DNA from: a virus
Length of the DNA: 28,129 nucleotides
Reading direction: 5' to 3' (one strand)
Virus record (IMG/VR): IMGVR_UViG_3300025110_000096
Location: 1-28,129 of that record
Shown: piece by piece, positions 1 to 7,295 of the stretch
Position numbering within the stretch: the stretch's first letter is position 1
How the letters are laid out: each line of letters begins with the position of its first letter
Translations under genes and position numbers: made by a program
Notes under the pieces: generated by a model
Database searches by the model: none
Seen by the model: the letters and a program-made list of their open reading frames with translations, nothing else
What the model was told of the DNA's origin: nothing

Positions 1-219
1 AAGGACGTTGAGAAGGACGGCATCAGCCGAGTTTACTTCCTCGACACGGACTACCTATACTTCTCCACGGCAATCCCGACTCAATACTTCGAGTCCGGTA
101 TCGAGACAGGCGACCCGTTCGCTATCAACCGTCTCGGTCAGGAAGGGCTATACCGAACCATGGGCGAGGTATGGACTACCTTCTTCCGCGCACAGGGGAG
201 TATTCGGGACTTGTCCTGA
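1..219 (+). CDS. Major capsid protein, C-terminal end (partial, 5' cut by window)
   Basis: Frame 1 is open from the first base to the TGA at 217-219 and encodes 72 residues. The end reads like the C-terminus of an HK97-fold major capsid protein: a beta segment around YFLDTDYLYFSTAIP, then GDPFAINRLGQEGLYRTMGE, and a closing RAQGSIRDLS. Many tailed-virus capsid proteins end in a similar 'G.yRTmGE..t.f...G.irDL' stretch, which is family knowledge and not something I could search. Its position directly upstream of the small head genes and connector block agrees with a capsid gene. The N-terminus, any scaffold or delta domain and any protease are outside the window. An alternative is another head protein, but the sequence pattern and synteny favour the capsid protein. 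Confidence 0.72.
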   Translation, partial: KDVEKDGISRVYFLDTDYLYFSTAIPTQYFESGIETGDPFAINRLGQEGLYRTMGEVWTTFFRAQGSIRDLS

Positions 220-254
220 TGGAGATAACAAGAACAATACGGAGATGATGAAAA

Positions 255-716
255 ATGGCAACAGTAACCTCACACACACAACTGACAGTAACAACCACCT
301 ATCTGGACATACCTATAGGTGGAAACAGTCCCGGTGCACCTGCGACAGTTCCTAATGCAGACGGCACTGTTGGTGACAACACAGCATGGCTATCCGGCAC
401 AGCGGCAGCAGGGACATACCCCGGTGCTCTTACAGGATTCCAAGCAGTGAACTCCAGCAGCAACGAACCAGTCAGTGGACTTCGACTAATCTCAGTCATG
501 GTCACTGGTGATACAGGCACAACTCAGAAGTTCGCAGTCAATGCTTACGACTCAAGCCTGAGCCGCATCTATGCACTTATCAACTTGACAAACAACACTG
601 ACACTGATGAATCATTAGCAGCAGCAGCGACTGTTGTAGCCCACGAAACTGGTGAACTAACCTTCACAGTCGGTGGCGCTACAGACACGACCTTGATTAC
701 GCTAATCGCCGGTTGA
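255..716 (+). CDS. Small beta-rich virion protein next to capsid gene (decoration candidate)
   Basis: This 153-residue protein starts at ATG 255 behind GGAGATGATG at 241-250. It is rich in Thr, Ser, Ala, Gly and Val with alternating hydrophobic stretches (for example LRLISVMVTGDTG and GELTFTVGGATDTTLITL), which suggests a beta fold. There is no Cys, no membrane segment and no signal peptide. I do not recognise a family. A gene placed immediately after the major capsid gene often encodes a capsid decoration or head-stabilising protein, so that is the leading guess, based on position and composition only. The stop at 714-716 is followed at once by the AAGGTGA ribosome binding site of the next gene. 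Confidence 0.6.
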   Translation: MATVTSHTQLTVTTTYLDIPIGGNSPGAPATVPNADGTVGDNTAWLSGTAAAGTYPGALTGFQAVNSSSNEPVSGLRLISVMVTGDTGTTQKFAVNAYDSSLSRIYALINLTNNTDTDESLAAAATVVAHETGELTFTVGGATDTTLITLIAG

Positions 717-728
717 AGGTGACAATAC

Positions 729-1115
729 ATGCCTATTGTGACTTACATTGGTCGCTCCCATGTGCGTCGGGCTACAGACCCTAAGATGCGCGATTGGGAA
801 CAGAACCGTCCAGTTGACGTTACATCTGCTTGGCTCGACCATTACCACCCTCGCCTTGATGAGATTAACTTCCGCATCGAAGGTTGGACTGCTACAGAAG
901 CAGAAGAGCGTAGTGAAGACCTTGGCAATGATGGAATCCCTGATGAGGGCTGGTCCCGTAAGGATATTCAGAACTGGCTCGCTACTTATGACATCAAGCC
1001 CAAGGGCTATGCAACAAAGTCCACACTACTCGAACTCGTCGCAACTGTTATGAGTCCAGACGGAGTGGCAGAGACAGAAGAACTCGTAGCAGAGTCCGCA
1101 GAAGAAGAAGAGTGA
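729..1115 (+). CDS. Head protein with C-terminal HeH/SAP-like helix-extended-helix domain
   Basis: The protein has 128 residues and starts at ATG 729, six bases after AAGGTGA. The N-terminal half (residues 1-50, with VTYIGRSHVRRATDPKMRDW) is unrecognised. Residues 75-108, WSRKDIQNWLATYDI followed by KPKGYATKSTLLELVATVM, fit the short helix-loop-helix pattern of HeH/LEM/SAP-type domains: a 'd..i..WL...gI....atK..LLelv' pattern. Such domains occur in phage head or neck proteins and in proteins contacting nucleic acid. The last 15 residues are almost entirely acidic (EETEE-like, ending AESAEEEE). In this context it is probably a head completion or capsid-associated protein. A second gene with a SAP-type domain lies at 6747-7295. 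Confidence 0.65.
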   Translation: MPIVTYIGRSHVRRATDPKMRDWEQNRPVDVTSAWLDHYHPRLDEINFRIEGWTATEAEERSEDLGNDGIPDEGWSRKDIQNWLATYDIKPKGYATKSTLLELVATVMSPDGVAETEELVAESAEEEE

Positions 1116-1120
1116 TTTGA

Positions 1121-1435
1121 ATGGCAGTAACTATTGACACCCGACCTACCTATTTTGGTGACCGAATGATTGTAACAGGCTCATATGCCGCTACTGACAC
1201 AAGTATTAACCTGAGTGGTCTTCTTGTAAGTATTGATGCAGTTATCATTAACTCTGCACTCGCACAGGTTAAGCATCAGGATGTTGACATTGCAAATGGA
1301 ACCTCCTACGCTGCTGTGAGTGCCCCTCTACATGACACCTTCACCTTCAGTGGCTCTACTATTACGGTCAACCCACCCTTTGCTGGCATGGATACCGCTG
1401 GTGGAACTTTCCTTGCGATTGGTCGCCGCTCTTGA
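1121..1435 (+). CDS. Hypothetical small beta-rich structural protein
   Basis: This 104-residue protein starts at ATG 1121, five bases after the previous stop. It has a regular alternating pattern (DRMIVTGSYAATDTSINLSG, LVSIDAVIINSALAQV, FTFSGSTITVNPPFAG) typical of a small beta sandwich or barrel. There are no Cys residues, no signal peptide and no membrane helix. I do not recognise the family. It lies within the head block, co-directional and almost contiguous with its neighbours, so a minor capsid or head-completion role is likely on position alone. The upstream ribosome binding site is weak (GTGA at 1112-1115, inside the preceding stop), so translational coupling to the upstream gene is plausible. 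Confidence 0.6.
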   Translation: MAVTIDTRPTYFGDRMIVTGSYAATDTSINLSGLLVSIDAVIINSALAQVKHQDVDIANGTSYAAVSAPLHDTFTFSGSTITVNPPFAGMDTAGGTFLAIGRRS

Positions 1436-1449
1436 GGGCGGTGATTTAG

Positions 1450-1623
1450 ATGGCAAAGTCAGTTACAATTCTTGGGCCTTTTCCGCCAAAGAACTTTGCT
1501 GACACTACATTGAGAACAGCAATCGCTACAGACATTAGCACCGCTATTGGTGGTAATACTTGTGTATCTTGTGACCCACATACAGTGCTTGGAAACATCT
1601 ACATCATAGTGACTACAAGTTGA
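1450..1623 (+). CDS. Very small hypothetical protein (57 aa)
   Basis: An ATG at 1450 opens 57 codons to the TGA at 1621-1623. It is preceded by GGTGAT at 1440-1445, a good match to the anti-Shine-Dalgarno tail with a four-base spacer, and it fills the gap between two other genes. The protein starts MAKSVTILGPFPPKNFADTT and contains a CVSC pair followed by DPHTVLG, ending in a short hydrophobic stretch (IYIIVTTS). The size, strand, spacing and ribosome binding site support a real gene. No function can be assigned. The CxxC pair alone is not enough for a zinc or redox site. Confidence 0.55.
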   Translation: MAKSVTILGPFPPKNFADTTLRTAIATDISTAIGGNTCVSCDPHTVLGNIYIIVTTS

Positions 1624-1638
1624 GAGTGAGTGGTATGC

Positions 1639-1938
1639 ATGGGTTTGGAACTTCACACAATTGAGTTTTCAGACATCGAGCGTATGCAAAAACAAGCAAT
1701 CCGTTCTGATGTCAACCTTGACCTTGGTGCAATTGCTGACGAAGAACGTCCGCTACAGGGCGTTGTGAGTGAGCAACGTAATCGAAATACCGAGGCCGCT
1801 GACATCCTTAACATCGGTAAAGGGACACGTTGTCAACACTGCGGTATGCTCCACTTCTTATGGCGAGAGACATGTGGTGCATGTAAGCGCCCTATGGAAT
1901 ACAACCTTGGTCACCGAGACGAGGAGGCAAGGGAGTAG
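1639..1938 (+). CDS. Small CxxC-CxxC zinc-ribbon protein in the head block
   Basis: The chosen ATG start at 1639 gives 99 residues. An in-frame GTG at 1630 would add three, and neither has a strong ribosome binding site. The N-terminal 60 residues are charged and helical in character (FSDIERMQKQAIRSDVNLDL). The C-terminal part has Cys65-x2-Cys68 and Cys79-x2-Cys82, i.e. CQHC then CGAC separated by ten residues, which is the pattern of a rubredoxin-like zinc ribbon. Small zinc ribbons of this kind occur in many archaeal and viral proteins, often in nucleic-acid or protein contacts. Its stop is immediately followed by the adaptor ATG at 1939. A head assembly factor or structural protein is plausible, but a regulatory role cannot be excluded. 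Confidence 0.6.
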   Translation: MGLELHTIEFSDIERMQKQAIRSDVNLDLGAIADEERPLQGVVSEQRNRNTEAADILNIGKGTRCQHCGMLHFLWRETCGACKRPMEYNLGHRDEEARE

Positions 1939-3516
1939 ATGCCAGTTGTCTTTAGTCCCGGTGAGCCTGAAACGCGGCCTCTCGACCCTACTGCAATTGT
2001 CTATACCACTGCTCAAAAAGTTGCTGACTTCCTTGCTATTGGTCCTCAAGACGCTGTGCTTGTCGCTGCTGATTCTGTTTCTGACGGCGTCTATGTTACT
2101 GGCGCAGATTACCGCACAATAGGATTTGAAGTTGGGGATACCATTTTCATTTACAGTGATGCAGACCCTCTTGGATTGGAGAAGACCATCACTGCTATTT
2201 CGAACGGTGGAGCAAGTGGTGTGAAACTCGCATTCACTGGTGGGTTCACTCACGCTGATTATCAAGCAGCAGACAATGCGTATGTCCAGAATACATCCTC
2301 ATTCTCCAATGGAGCAGTAGGACGACAGCGTGGCATGACGAAGGCAATTGTTGAGGCTCGTATTAAGGAAACTCAGGATAAGATAGATAATATCACACAT
2401 AATGCTTGGCGACCCTACCTTGTGAGTGCAGAATACATCAATTTTGACACATACAAGCCTTATCGCCGACGATATTACACAGATTATGTCGGGACAACCC
2501 CACTTCTTTTCCGCAATGTCCAGCAAATGTTGCGTATTGAACTATGGCAAGGTGACGACTACCGTGAGATTTGCGGTGCTGAGGCTCGTATCAAAATCCC
2601 TGAAGATGTTAGGGCTATTAGCGGCTCGATAGTTATGTCTCCGGGTAATGGAACTGCTGCTGTTCTCACTGCTGGCACTGGCACTGGGCAGTGGCGTGCT
2701 GATTTTGACGCTACAACTACTGCACAAAATCTCGCTGACCTCATCAACAAGGAAGACCGAGTTAGTAAAGCAGCAGTAGAGTTTGCATCTGCATTTACTC
2801 TTGAAGGCTCAACAAGCAACGTCGCTGTCCACAATGAGTTCCTTGCATCTGCAAACGCGGACTACGGAACAGGTGTTGTAAAGTTGACAAGCATGAGAGC
2901 CGTAAAAGGTGGCGAGTCATGCTCGATAGTTGTGACAGATAGTAGTGTCACACTGTCACAAACTCAGGTGAACACTGCAACTTTCAGTAGCCTTGACTCA
3001 ACTACAATTAACGTAGATTCAACAAGTGGCTTCGCGAAGGCAGGTGTTTGTGTAGATGCCAGTGGTGATGTCTTTCGATACACTGGAACGACTGCAACAT
3101 CCTTCACCGGCTGTGTTATCGTCGTGGGTAGCGCTCTCAGCGATATTGGCGGACAAATAACACAACATACTCTTTTGGTAGACCTTCAAGGTGGAAGTAG
3201 TAGTGGGGATGTAGGACGCCTAAGAGATTGGTGGCTCGACCACGAGGAAGGCATTGTCTACTTCAACAACTCATATCCCTTCTTTGAGTGGAACGCTGTC
3301 AAGGTTGCTTACATCTATGGAGAGCGATATTTGGAAAAGGCGATAGAAGAGGCTGCGACTAAGATGGTTGCTGCTGACTTACTGATGTCTGATGACCGCA
3401 GCGTCCTCATACCTGAAGGCACACAGAATGTAGACATCGGAGCAAAGGTGCAACTTTTACGTCAAGAAGCAGAGGCCATATTGAGACGCTACACGGAGAT
3501 TGTGGTGTTTGAATAA
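1939..3516 (+). CDS. Head-tail adaptor (connector) protein enlarged by inserted beta-rich domains
   Basis: The protein has 525 residues, several times longer than typical connector adaptors (about 100-200). A probable core is split. Residues 133-160 (MTKAIVEARIKETQDKID then NITHNAWRP) and 436-519 (EGIVYFNNSYPFFEWNAVKV, then a helical end EEAATKMVAADLLM ... KVQLLRQEAEAILRRY) resemble the helical bundle and strand of gp6/gp15-type adaptors. Residues 20-117 form an extra N-terminal beta-rich segment. About residues 224-340 (TAQNLADLINKEDRV) and 347-412 (RYTGTTATSFTGCV) look like inserted surface modules, with possible relatives in the distal tail and giant proteins. A strong GGAGG-containing leader lies upstream. 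The order (head genes before, tail completion after) supports connector function. A portal-like role is unlikely. Confidence 0.62.
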   Translation: MPVVFSPGEPETRPLDPTAIVYTTAQKVADFLAIGPQDAVLVAADSVSDGVYVTGADYRTIGFEVGDTIFIYSDADPLGLEKTITAISNGGASGVKLAFTGGFTHADYQAADNAYVQNTSSFSNGAVGRQRGMTKAIVEARIKETQDKIDNITHNAWRPYLVSAEYINFDTYKPYRRRYYTDYVGTTPLLFRNVQQMLRIELWQGDDYREICGAEARIKIPEDVRAISGSIVMSPGNGTAAVLTAGTGTGQWRADFDATTTAQNLADLINKEDRVSKAAVEFASAFTLEGSTSNVAVHNEFLASANADYGTGVVKLTSMRAVKGGESCSIVVTDSSVTLSQTQVNTATFSSLDSTTINVDSTSGFAKAGVCVDASGDVFRYTGTTATSFTGCVIVVGSALSDIGGQITQHTLLVDLQGGSSSGDVGRLRDWWLDHEEGIVYFNNSYPFFEWNAVKVAYIYGERYLEKAIEEAATKMVAADLLMSDDRSVLIPEGTQNVDIGAKVQLLRQEAEAILRRYTEIVVFE

Positions 3517-3857
3517 TGGATAAGCGGAGTATGATTGACGACATCTTTCGAGATATGATGAGCGATTACAGTAAATCCAGCGTCCAAGAAGAATTGAAAG
3601 AAGTCCTTACTAAGATGCCAGCAGATTTCAGAGACACTGTAGAGACAAGAGAACTCAGATTGGAAGGAATCGAGAAAGAGGGAGATGGATATTTCAGAGA
3701 CAGAAAGCCTGTGCCTGATGAAATCCTTGAACATGTCATGAACAGGGTGGATGAAGTTATGCTCACAACCTCTCCTTTGCTCTACGAATATGGGTTGGTT
3801 TATCGTGGTGGAGTCCTTCTACCTGATAAAGCAGCATTGATGCGGGGTGATGAGTGA
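3516..3857 (+). CDS. Hypothetical neck-region protein (113 aa)
   Basis: ATG 3516 overlaps the previous TAA (TAATG), a standard translational coupling arrangement. The 113 residues are highly charged, with helical stretches (SMIDDIFRDMMSDYSK, SSVQEELKEVLTKM, DEILEHVMNRVDEVM) and no membrane segment. No family is recognised. Its place between the adaptor and the tail completion candidate is where head-closure or stopper proteins usually lie, so that role is the best positional guess. The stop overlaps the next ATG (TGATG at 3855-3859). Confidence 0.6.
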   Translation: MDKRSMIDDIFRDMMSDYSKSSVQEELKEVLTKMPADFRDTVETRELRLEGIEKEGDGYFRDRKPVPDEILEHVMNRVDEVMLTTSPLLYEYGLVYRGGVLLPDKAALMRGDE

Positions 3858-4303
3858 TGGTCGCGACATTCGATGAAGCACTCACATCTGTCCTCAACAC
3901 TCTCAGTGATTGGAATCGTGGTAACACAGACAACATCAAACCAGTAATCGCTGACATTGCTACACTCACTCCTGAGCGCGGTAAGCGTCTCGATATGTCC
4001 CGACAGGACTTCGTTATGTGCTACGAGACAGCGCACAACGAAGAAACTCCTGAACTTCTCTACGACTTTGTCACCACGCGGGTGAACATCACGATTGACA
4101 TCCGCACATCGCGAAGTCGAGAGCATCTGAAAAAGATGGAGAATGAGGTGCGACGCCTCGTTCATCTGAAGAGAAAAGGCGACGGAACCAACTTCGACCG
4201 AATGGTGTTCAAAACACGCACGGATTTGTCCGATAGGACGAAAATGTATTTTAGAATGACCTTTCAGACCGAAGTTGTTATCTTCGCGGAACTTATCCCA
4301 TGA
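3857..4303 (+). CDS. Tail completion / tail terminator protein candidate
   Basis: The ATG at 3857 overlaps the preceding TGA and gives 148 residues, with GGGGTGATGA just upstream. The N-terminal helix (TFDEALTSVLNTLSDWNR) is followed by strands (VNITIDIRTSRSREHLKKME), a helix with a basic patch (VRRLVHLKRKGDG) and C-terminal strands (KMYFRMTFQTEVVIFAEL). This alternation of a first helix with a later strand-helix-strand unit matches the general pattern of tail terminator and tail completion proteins, which cap the tail tube and join it to the neck. The position directly before the tail tube gene is the expected one. The assignment rests on pattern and order, not on an identifiable signature. 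Confidence 0.58.
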   Translation: MVATFDEALTSVLNTLSDWNRGNTDNIKPVIADIATLTPERGKRLDMSRQDFVMCYETAHNEETPELLYDFVTTRVNITIDIRTSRSREHLKKMENEVRRLVHLKRKGDGTNFDRMVFKTRTDLSDRTKMYFRMTFQTEVVIFAELIP

Positions 4304-4307
4304 GGTG
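4302..4307 (+). promoter_or_regulatory. GAGGTG ribosome binding site fused to upstream stop codon
   Basis: GAGGTG overlaps the TGA at 4301-4303 and lies six bases before the tail tube ATG at 4314. The same TGAGGTG arrangement precedes the genes at 6747 and 10342, and GAGGTG without the stop precedes 7252. Confidence 0.75.
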
Positions 4308-4313
4308 TAGAGC

Positions 4314-6737
4314 ATGCCATCCACAGTATACAAGGGCGATTTGACCGAGATTTCCTTCGGTCACGAGACAGGTTTAGTGTTGACACATAATTACAATTCA
4401 TCATCGTTCACGTTTACACATACAAGCACTGATAGCACTGCTGGAACCAGCCTTATTACACTAACTAATGGTGCTGCATCTACTCCGGTTCAAAGTGGAG
4501 TGCTCAAGTATCCAATCGGTATGCTCGTTGGTGCAAAATTAAGTATTATTGGAACTAACAGTTACACTGCTGATGATAACGCTGCTACTGGGAAACAATT
4601 TACTGTCGTCGCTCAAACATCAACTACTTTTACAGTTACACCTAAACTTTCTACAGCCACATCTACCGCGTCATCAGGGACTGATGCTCTTGTCTTCCAT
4701 TCTTTCGCTCTTCCTGCTCTCGATATAGACAGTGGGTATAACGCCGCAGCCAATAACAGCAGTGAATCTGTTCTTACAGACCAGTTCCTTGGTGTTACGA
4801 CTGCTGTGACGTTACCTGAGACAAGAGTAGACCTCAAGCGTTACCATGTTGTTGGGCTTGGTCGTGATGTCTCGGTGCAAGTTCCGGGTCGCTTCATCAA
4901 TGAAGGTGGCTCCTTTGAAGTCAACATGCACAATCCTCGATGGCTCTACTACTGCCTTGGTATGGAAGCAATAGATGTAGGAACTGAATATGATACTCTT
5001 TGTGATGATAATGATTATCTTTTGAATGGAGCAGTGTCTGCTGGTGCATCTCTTCTTGTTTTTAATAGTTCAAGTGCTGCTACACCTACATTCAAAGCAG
5101 GTTCATCCGCTGTTGCGGCTGGTGATTATGTTATCATTAAAGATACCACTACTGAGAGTATAGTTTCTTTCAAAGAAGGTGATAGTGATTCTTTCACAGA
5201 TTCTACTTGTGATACTGACCATACACCATCAGGTGGTGATGCTACTGCATTTGGTGGTAATGCAAAAATCATTCAAATGGATTCTACTGCACTTCTCAAG
5301 GTTGGGATGGCAGTATCAGGCACTGGTATTGCCGCTGGCTCTGTAATTACTCAAATTGATAGTGCTACGTTATTCAGAGTAGACCTTGATACAACCGCAA
5401 GTAATAGCAATCAAACGCTTACATTCAGTAGCACTTTTGGTGCATCAGCATCTAATATTTACTACAATACGACAGAAAAAAGTGAAATCCGTCGAATTGT
5501 TTCTATTGCTCAATCAAGCGGCGCTGGTCAAATATTCCTTGATAGCCCGTTATGTTTCAGTCATGCTGATGATACTTCAATTCGCTTTGCTCGATTTAAT
5601 GAGCATACTGCATCCACAGGCACTCTTATCAACAATGGTGGCGGATACTCGGCAACTCACACAAGTGCGATGACTGTAGATGGTGTTGACGCAAGAGAGC
5701 AATTCGCTATTGGTGATACTGTTTTCAATGCAAGTAAGCAAAGAGTAGGTGTTGTGACCGCAATTGGTAGTGCGACTTCAATTACTATTGGTGGTGGAAC
5801 TCTTATTGACGTTGCTGATAATGAACATCTTTACAATCATTCACGACATGGAAGTCCTGATAGATTATCTGATGGGACTTTGACTAACCCTGTGACTCGT
5901 CTTCTTTATTCACGTAGCCATGTGCCATCTTTCGCAATGGAAGTCAGTATTCGTCGTCGTGATAATCAGGCTGATGATGGGACTACCGCCGAAGTTGTAG
6001 ATGGTGGAACTTCTGATGCGAAGCAGTTGACTCGTTTGTTCCGTGGATGTAAAGTCAAGGAGTTCTCTTTGACTGCTGATACAGATGCGGCACTTCGCCT
6101 CTCTGTTGGTTTTGATTCTGCTCTCTGTTATACAGACACAGGTCGTCTTGAAGACGCTAACAAAGGTGACCGATACAATACGCATCGCATCTTTGAGGAT
6201 ACTGCAAACACAGACATTACGCGAAAAGAAGCAGGTATCGCTGTTGGCACTCAAAAGCCATACATGTTCTACAATGGAACCATCACAGTTGCGGGAGTCC
6301 AGATTGGACAAGTTGTATCTTTCACAGTCACTGGAACCACTGGTGTGCAGCAATTCTACACCATAAACGGTGCACCGATTGCTGATGCGGCTACTGACCA
6401 AGTTCCGTTTGCTGGTGCTCGTAATGCAAGTATTGCTGTTGAAGGTCAGACAGAATACATGGCTGACTTAGAAATTATCGTGGATGACCCTGTGTTTTAC
6501 CACAAGATGCGGCGTGCTGTAGACCACGATGCTACAACTACAAACATGATTAAATTATCATTTACAAAGGCCGGTAGTTCCGGCACACGTGAGAGCATAG
6601 ACATCTATCTCGATGACTACGTCATCACTGAGGCTCCACTCCCTATCCCTGAAGACAAGGGACCAATTCGCGCACCGCTCAAGGTCATGCCCAAAGCAAT
6701 GCGTGTGGTTTCAACGGATACTCTATTCCATTGCTGA
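4314..6737 (+). CDS. Major tail tube protein, greatly enlarged by inserted domains
   Basis: The protein has 807 residues, whereas tail tube proteins are normally about 150-400. A putative core is visible in pieces: the N-terminus MPSTVYKGDLTEISFGHE, a middle part around VQVPGRFINEGGSFEVNMHN, the region SFAMEVSIRRRD (about residues 540-550) then LFRGCKVKEFSLTADTDAAL, and the C-terminus with IYLDDYVITEAPLPIPEDKG. Between them lie Thr/Ser/Ala-rich beta segments: about residues 25-130, a V(S/T)GTGI module at residues 293-371, and a further segment near residues 450-500 (AIGDTVFNASKQRVGV). The 293-371 module interrupts another domain, splitting DYVIIKDT from EIRRIVSI. The gene lies between the tail completion and chaperone genes as expected. 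The insertions would decorate the outside of the tail tube. An alternative label is a tube/decoration fusion. Confidence 0.66.
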   Translation: MPSTVYKGDLTEISFGHETGLVLTHNYNSSSFTFTHTSTDSTAGTSLITLTNGAASTPVQSGVLKYPIGMLVGAKLSIIGTNSYTADDNAATGKQFTVVAQTSTTFTVTPKLSTATSTASSGTDALVFHSFALPALDIDSGYNAAANNSSESVLTDQFLGVTTAVTLPETRVDLKRYHVVGLGRDVSVQVPGRFINEGGSFEVNMHNPRWLYYCLGMEAIDVGTEYDTLCDDNDYLLNGAVSAGASLLVFNSSSAATPTFKAGSSAVAAGDYVIIKDTTTESIVSFKEGDSDSFTDSTCDTDHTPSGGDATAFGGNAKIIQMDSTALLKVGMAVSGTGIAAGSVITQIDSATLFRVDLDTTASNSNQTLTFSSTFGASASNIYYNTTEKSEIRRIVSIAQSSGAGQIFLDSPLCFSHADDTSIRFARFNEHTASTGTLINNGGGYSATHTSAMTVDGVDAREQFAIGDTVFNASKQRVGVVTAIGSATSITIGGGTLIDVADNEHLYNHSRHGSPDRLSDGTLTNPVTRLLYSRSHVPSFAMEVSIRRRDNQADDGTTAEVVDGGTSDAKQLTRLFRGCKVKEFSLTADTDAALRLSVGFDSALCYTDTGRLEDANKGDRYNTHRIFEDTANTDITRKEAGIAVGTQKPYMFYNGTITVAGVQIGQVVSFTVTGTTGVQQFYTINGAPIADAATDQVPFAGARNASIAVEGQTEYMADLEIIVDDPVFYHKMRRAVDHDATTTNMIKLSFTKAGSSGTRESIDIYLDDYVITEAPLPIPEDKGPIRAPLKVMPKAMRVVSTDTLFHC
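5190..5426 (+). repeat. V(S/T)GTGI module, copy A (in tail tube protein)
   Basis: This 79-residue module starts SFTDSTCDTDHTPSGG and continues with KIIQMDSTALLKVGMAVSG, TGIAAGSVITQIDSATLFRV and NQTLTF. It matches copy C of the giant protein (13753-13986) at 44 of 54 aligned residues from KIIQMDST to LTF. My hand count over the same 162 bases gives about 122 identical nucleotides, so protein identity exceeds nucleotide identity. Confidence 0.8.
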
Positions 6738-6741
6738 GGTG
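6736..6741 (+). promoter_or_regulatory. GAGGTG ribosome binding site of the SAP-domain gene
   Basis: GAGGTG overlaps the tail tube stop codon (TGA 6735-6737) and lies five bases before ATG 6747. A second in-frame ATG at 6750 is also possible as the start. Confidence 0.7.
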
Positions 6742-6746
6742 AAAAG

Positions 6747-7295
6747 ATGATGCCAACGCCCCGTGAACGTGTCTATCACTTCCGGCGTAAGACCGCTCAA
6801 GGATACGGCGAGTGGTTTGCACAGCGTATGGGGGTTGAAGGAGAGATTCTCATTTCTCATCGCTCTCGTGATTTGATAGAAGAAGCCGTGCTTTCCCAAG
6901 CCTCAGTATATAAACCAGCAGCAAAAAGCCCTGATAGTGATGCGAACGAGACAGATGTGACACCTGAAACTGTCACAGATGTCACAGTAGAAGACATCCC
7001 TGACTCGGCAGAGTTTCCCAATGACATTTCCTACGATGCTATGACGCTCGTTGAACTCCGTGAGGAGTGCAAGCGTCGCGACCTCCCGTATTACGGGACC
7101 AAGGCTGAAGTCGCCCTGCGTTTGCGGCGCGACGACGAAGGTATCGAGGAAGCAACCACGGCTGAGTCCGAGGCCCCCGCTGATGAAGCGGCTGCCGAAG
7201 AACAGCCGGATGCCCCCGACGAAGAGTCGGCTGTAACCGAGGTGGAAAATAATGCCAGTAGTGGACAAGAACAAACTGTTGAGACAAACGAATGA
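6747..7295 (+). CDS. SAP-domain tail-region protein with acidic, GC-rich C-terminus
   Basis: The protein has 182 residues. Residues 1-50 carry a basic start (MMPTPRERVYHFRRKTAQGY) and a helical segment. Residues 55-95 are a low-complexity acidic linker. Residues 96-130, YDAMTLVELREECKRRDLP then YYGTKAEVALRLRRDD, match a SAP motif well: 'l.v.eLr..ck.r.l...GtKaeL..RL'. SAP motifs bind DNA in many proteins, but in phage virion proteins similar folds may be structural. The remaining 50 residues are Ala/Glu/Asp/Pro-rich and probably disordered. Positions 7081-7200 are about 64 percent G+C by hand count, against about 40 percent in a sampled line of the tail tube gene. The gene overlaps the next by 44 bases. 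It sits where some phages encode a small tail protein. No precise role can be assigned. Confidence 0.6.
   Translation: MMPTPRERVYHFRRKTAQGYGEWFAQRMGVEGEILISHRSRDLIEEAVLSQASVYKPAAKSPDSDANETDVTPETVTDVTVEDIPDSAEFPNDISYDAMTLVELREECKRRDLPYYGTKAEVALRLRRDDEGIEEATTAESEAPADEAAAEEQPDAPDEESAVTEVENNASSGQEQTVETNE

Noticed and set aside
3800-4333. Minus-strand 177-codon open frame opposite the tail completion gene
   Set aside because: It is antisense to a well-supported plus-strand gene, lacks a leader and its composition is consistent with a shadow frame.
4613-4837. TATA-like or internal promoter in the tail tube gene
   Set aside because: AT-rich patches exist but none lies in a non-coding gap, and nothing distinguishes them from ordinary coding sequence.
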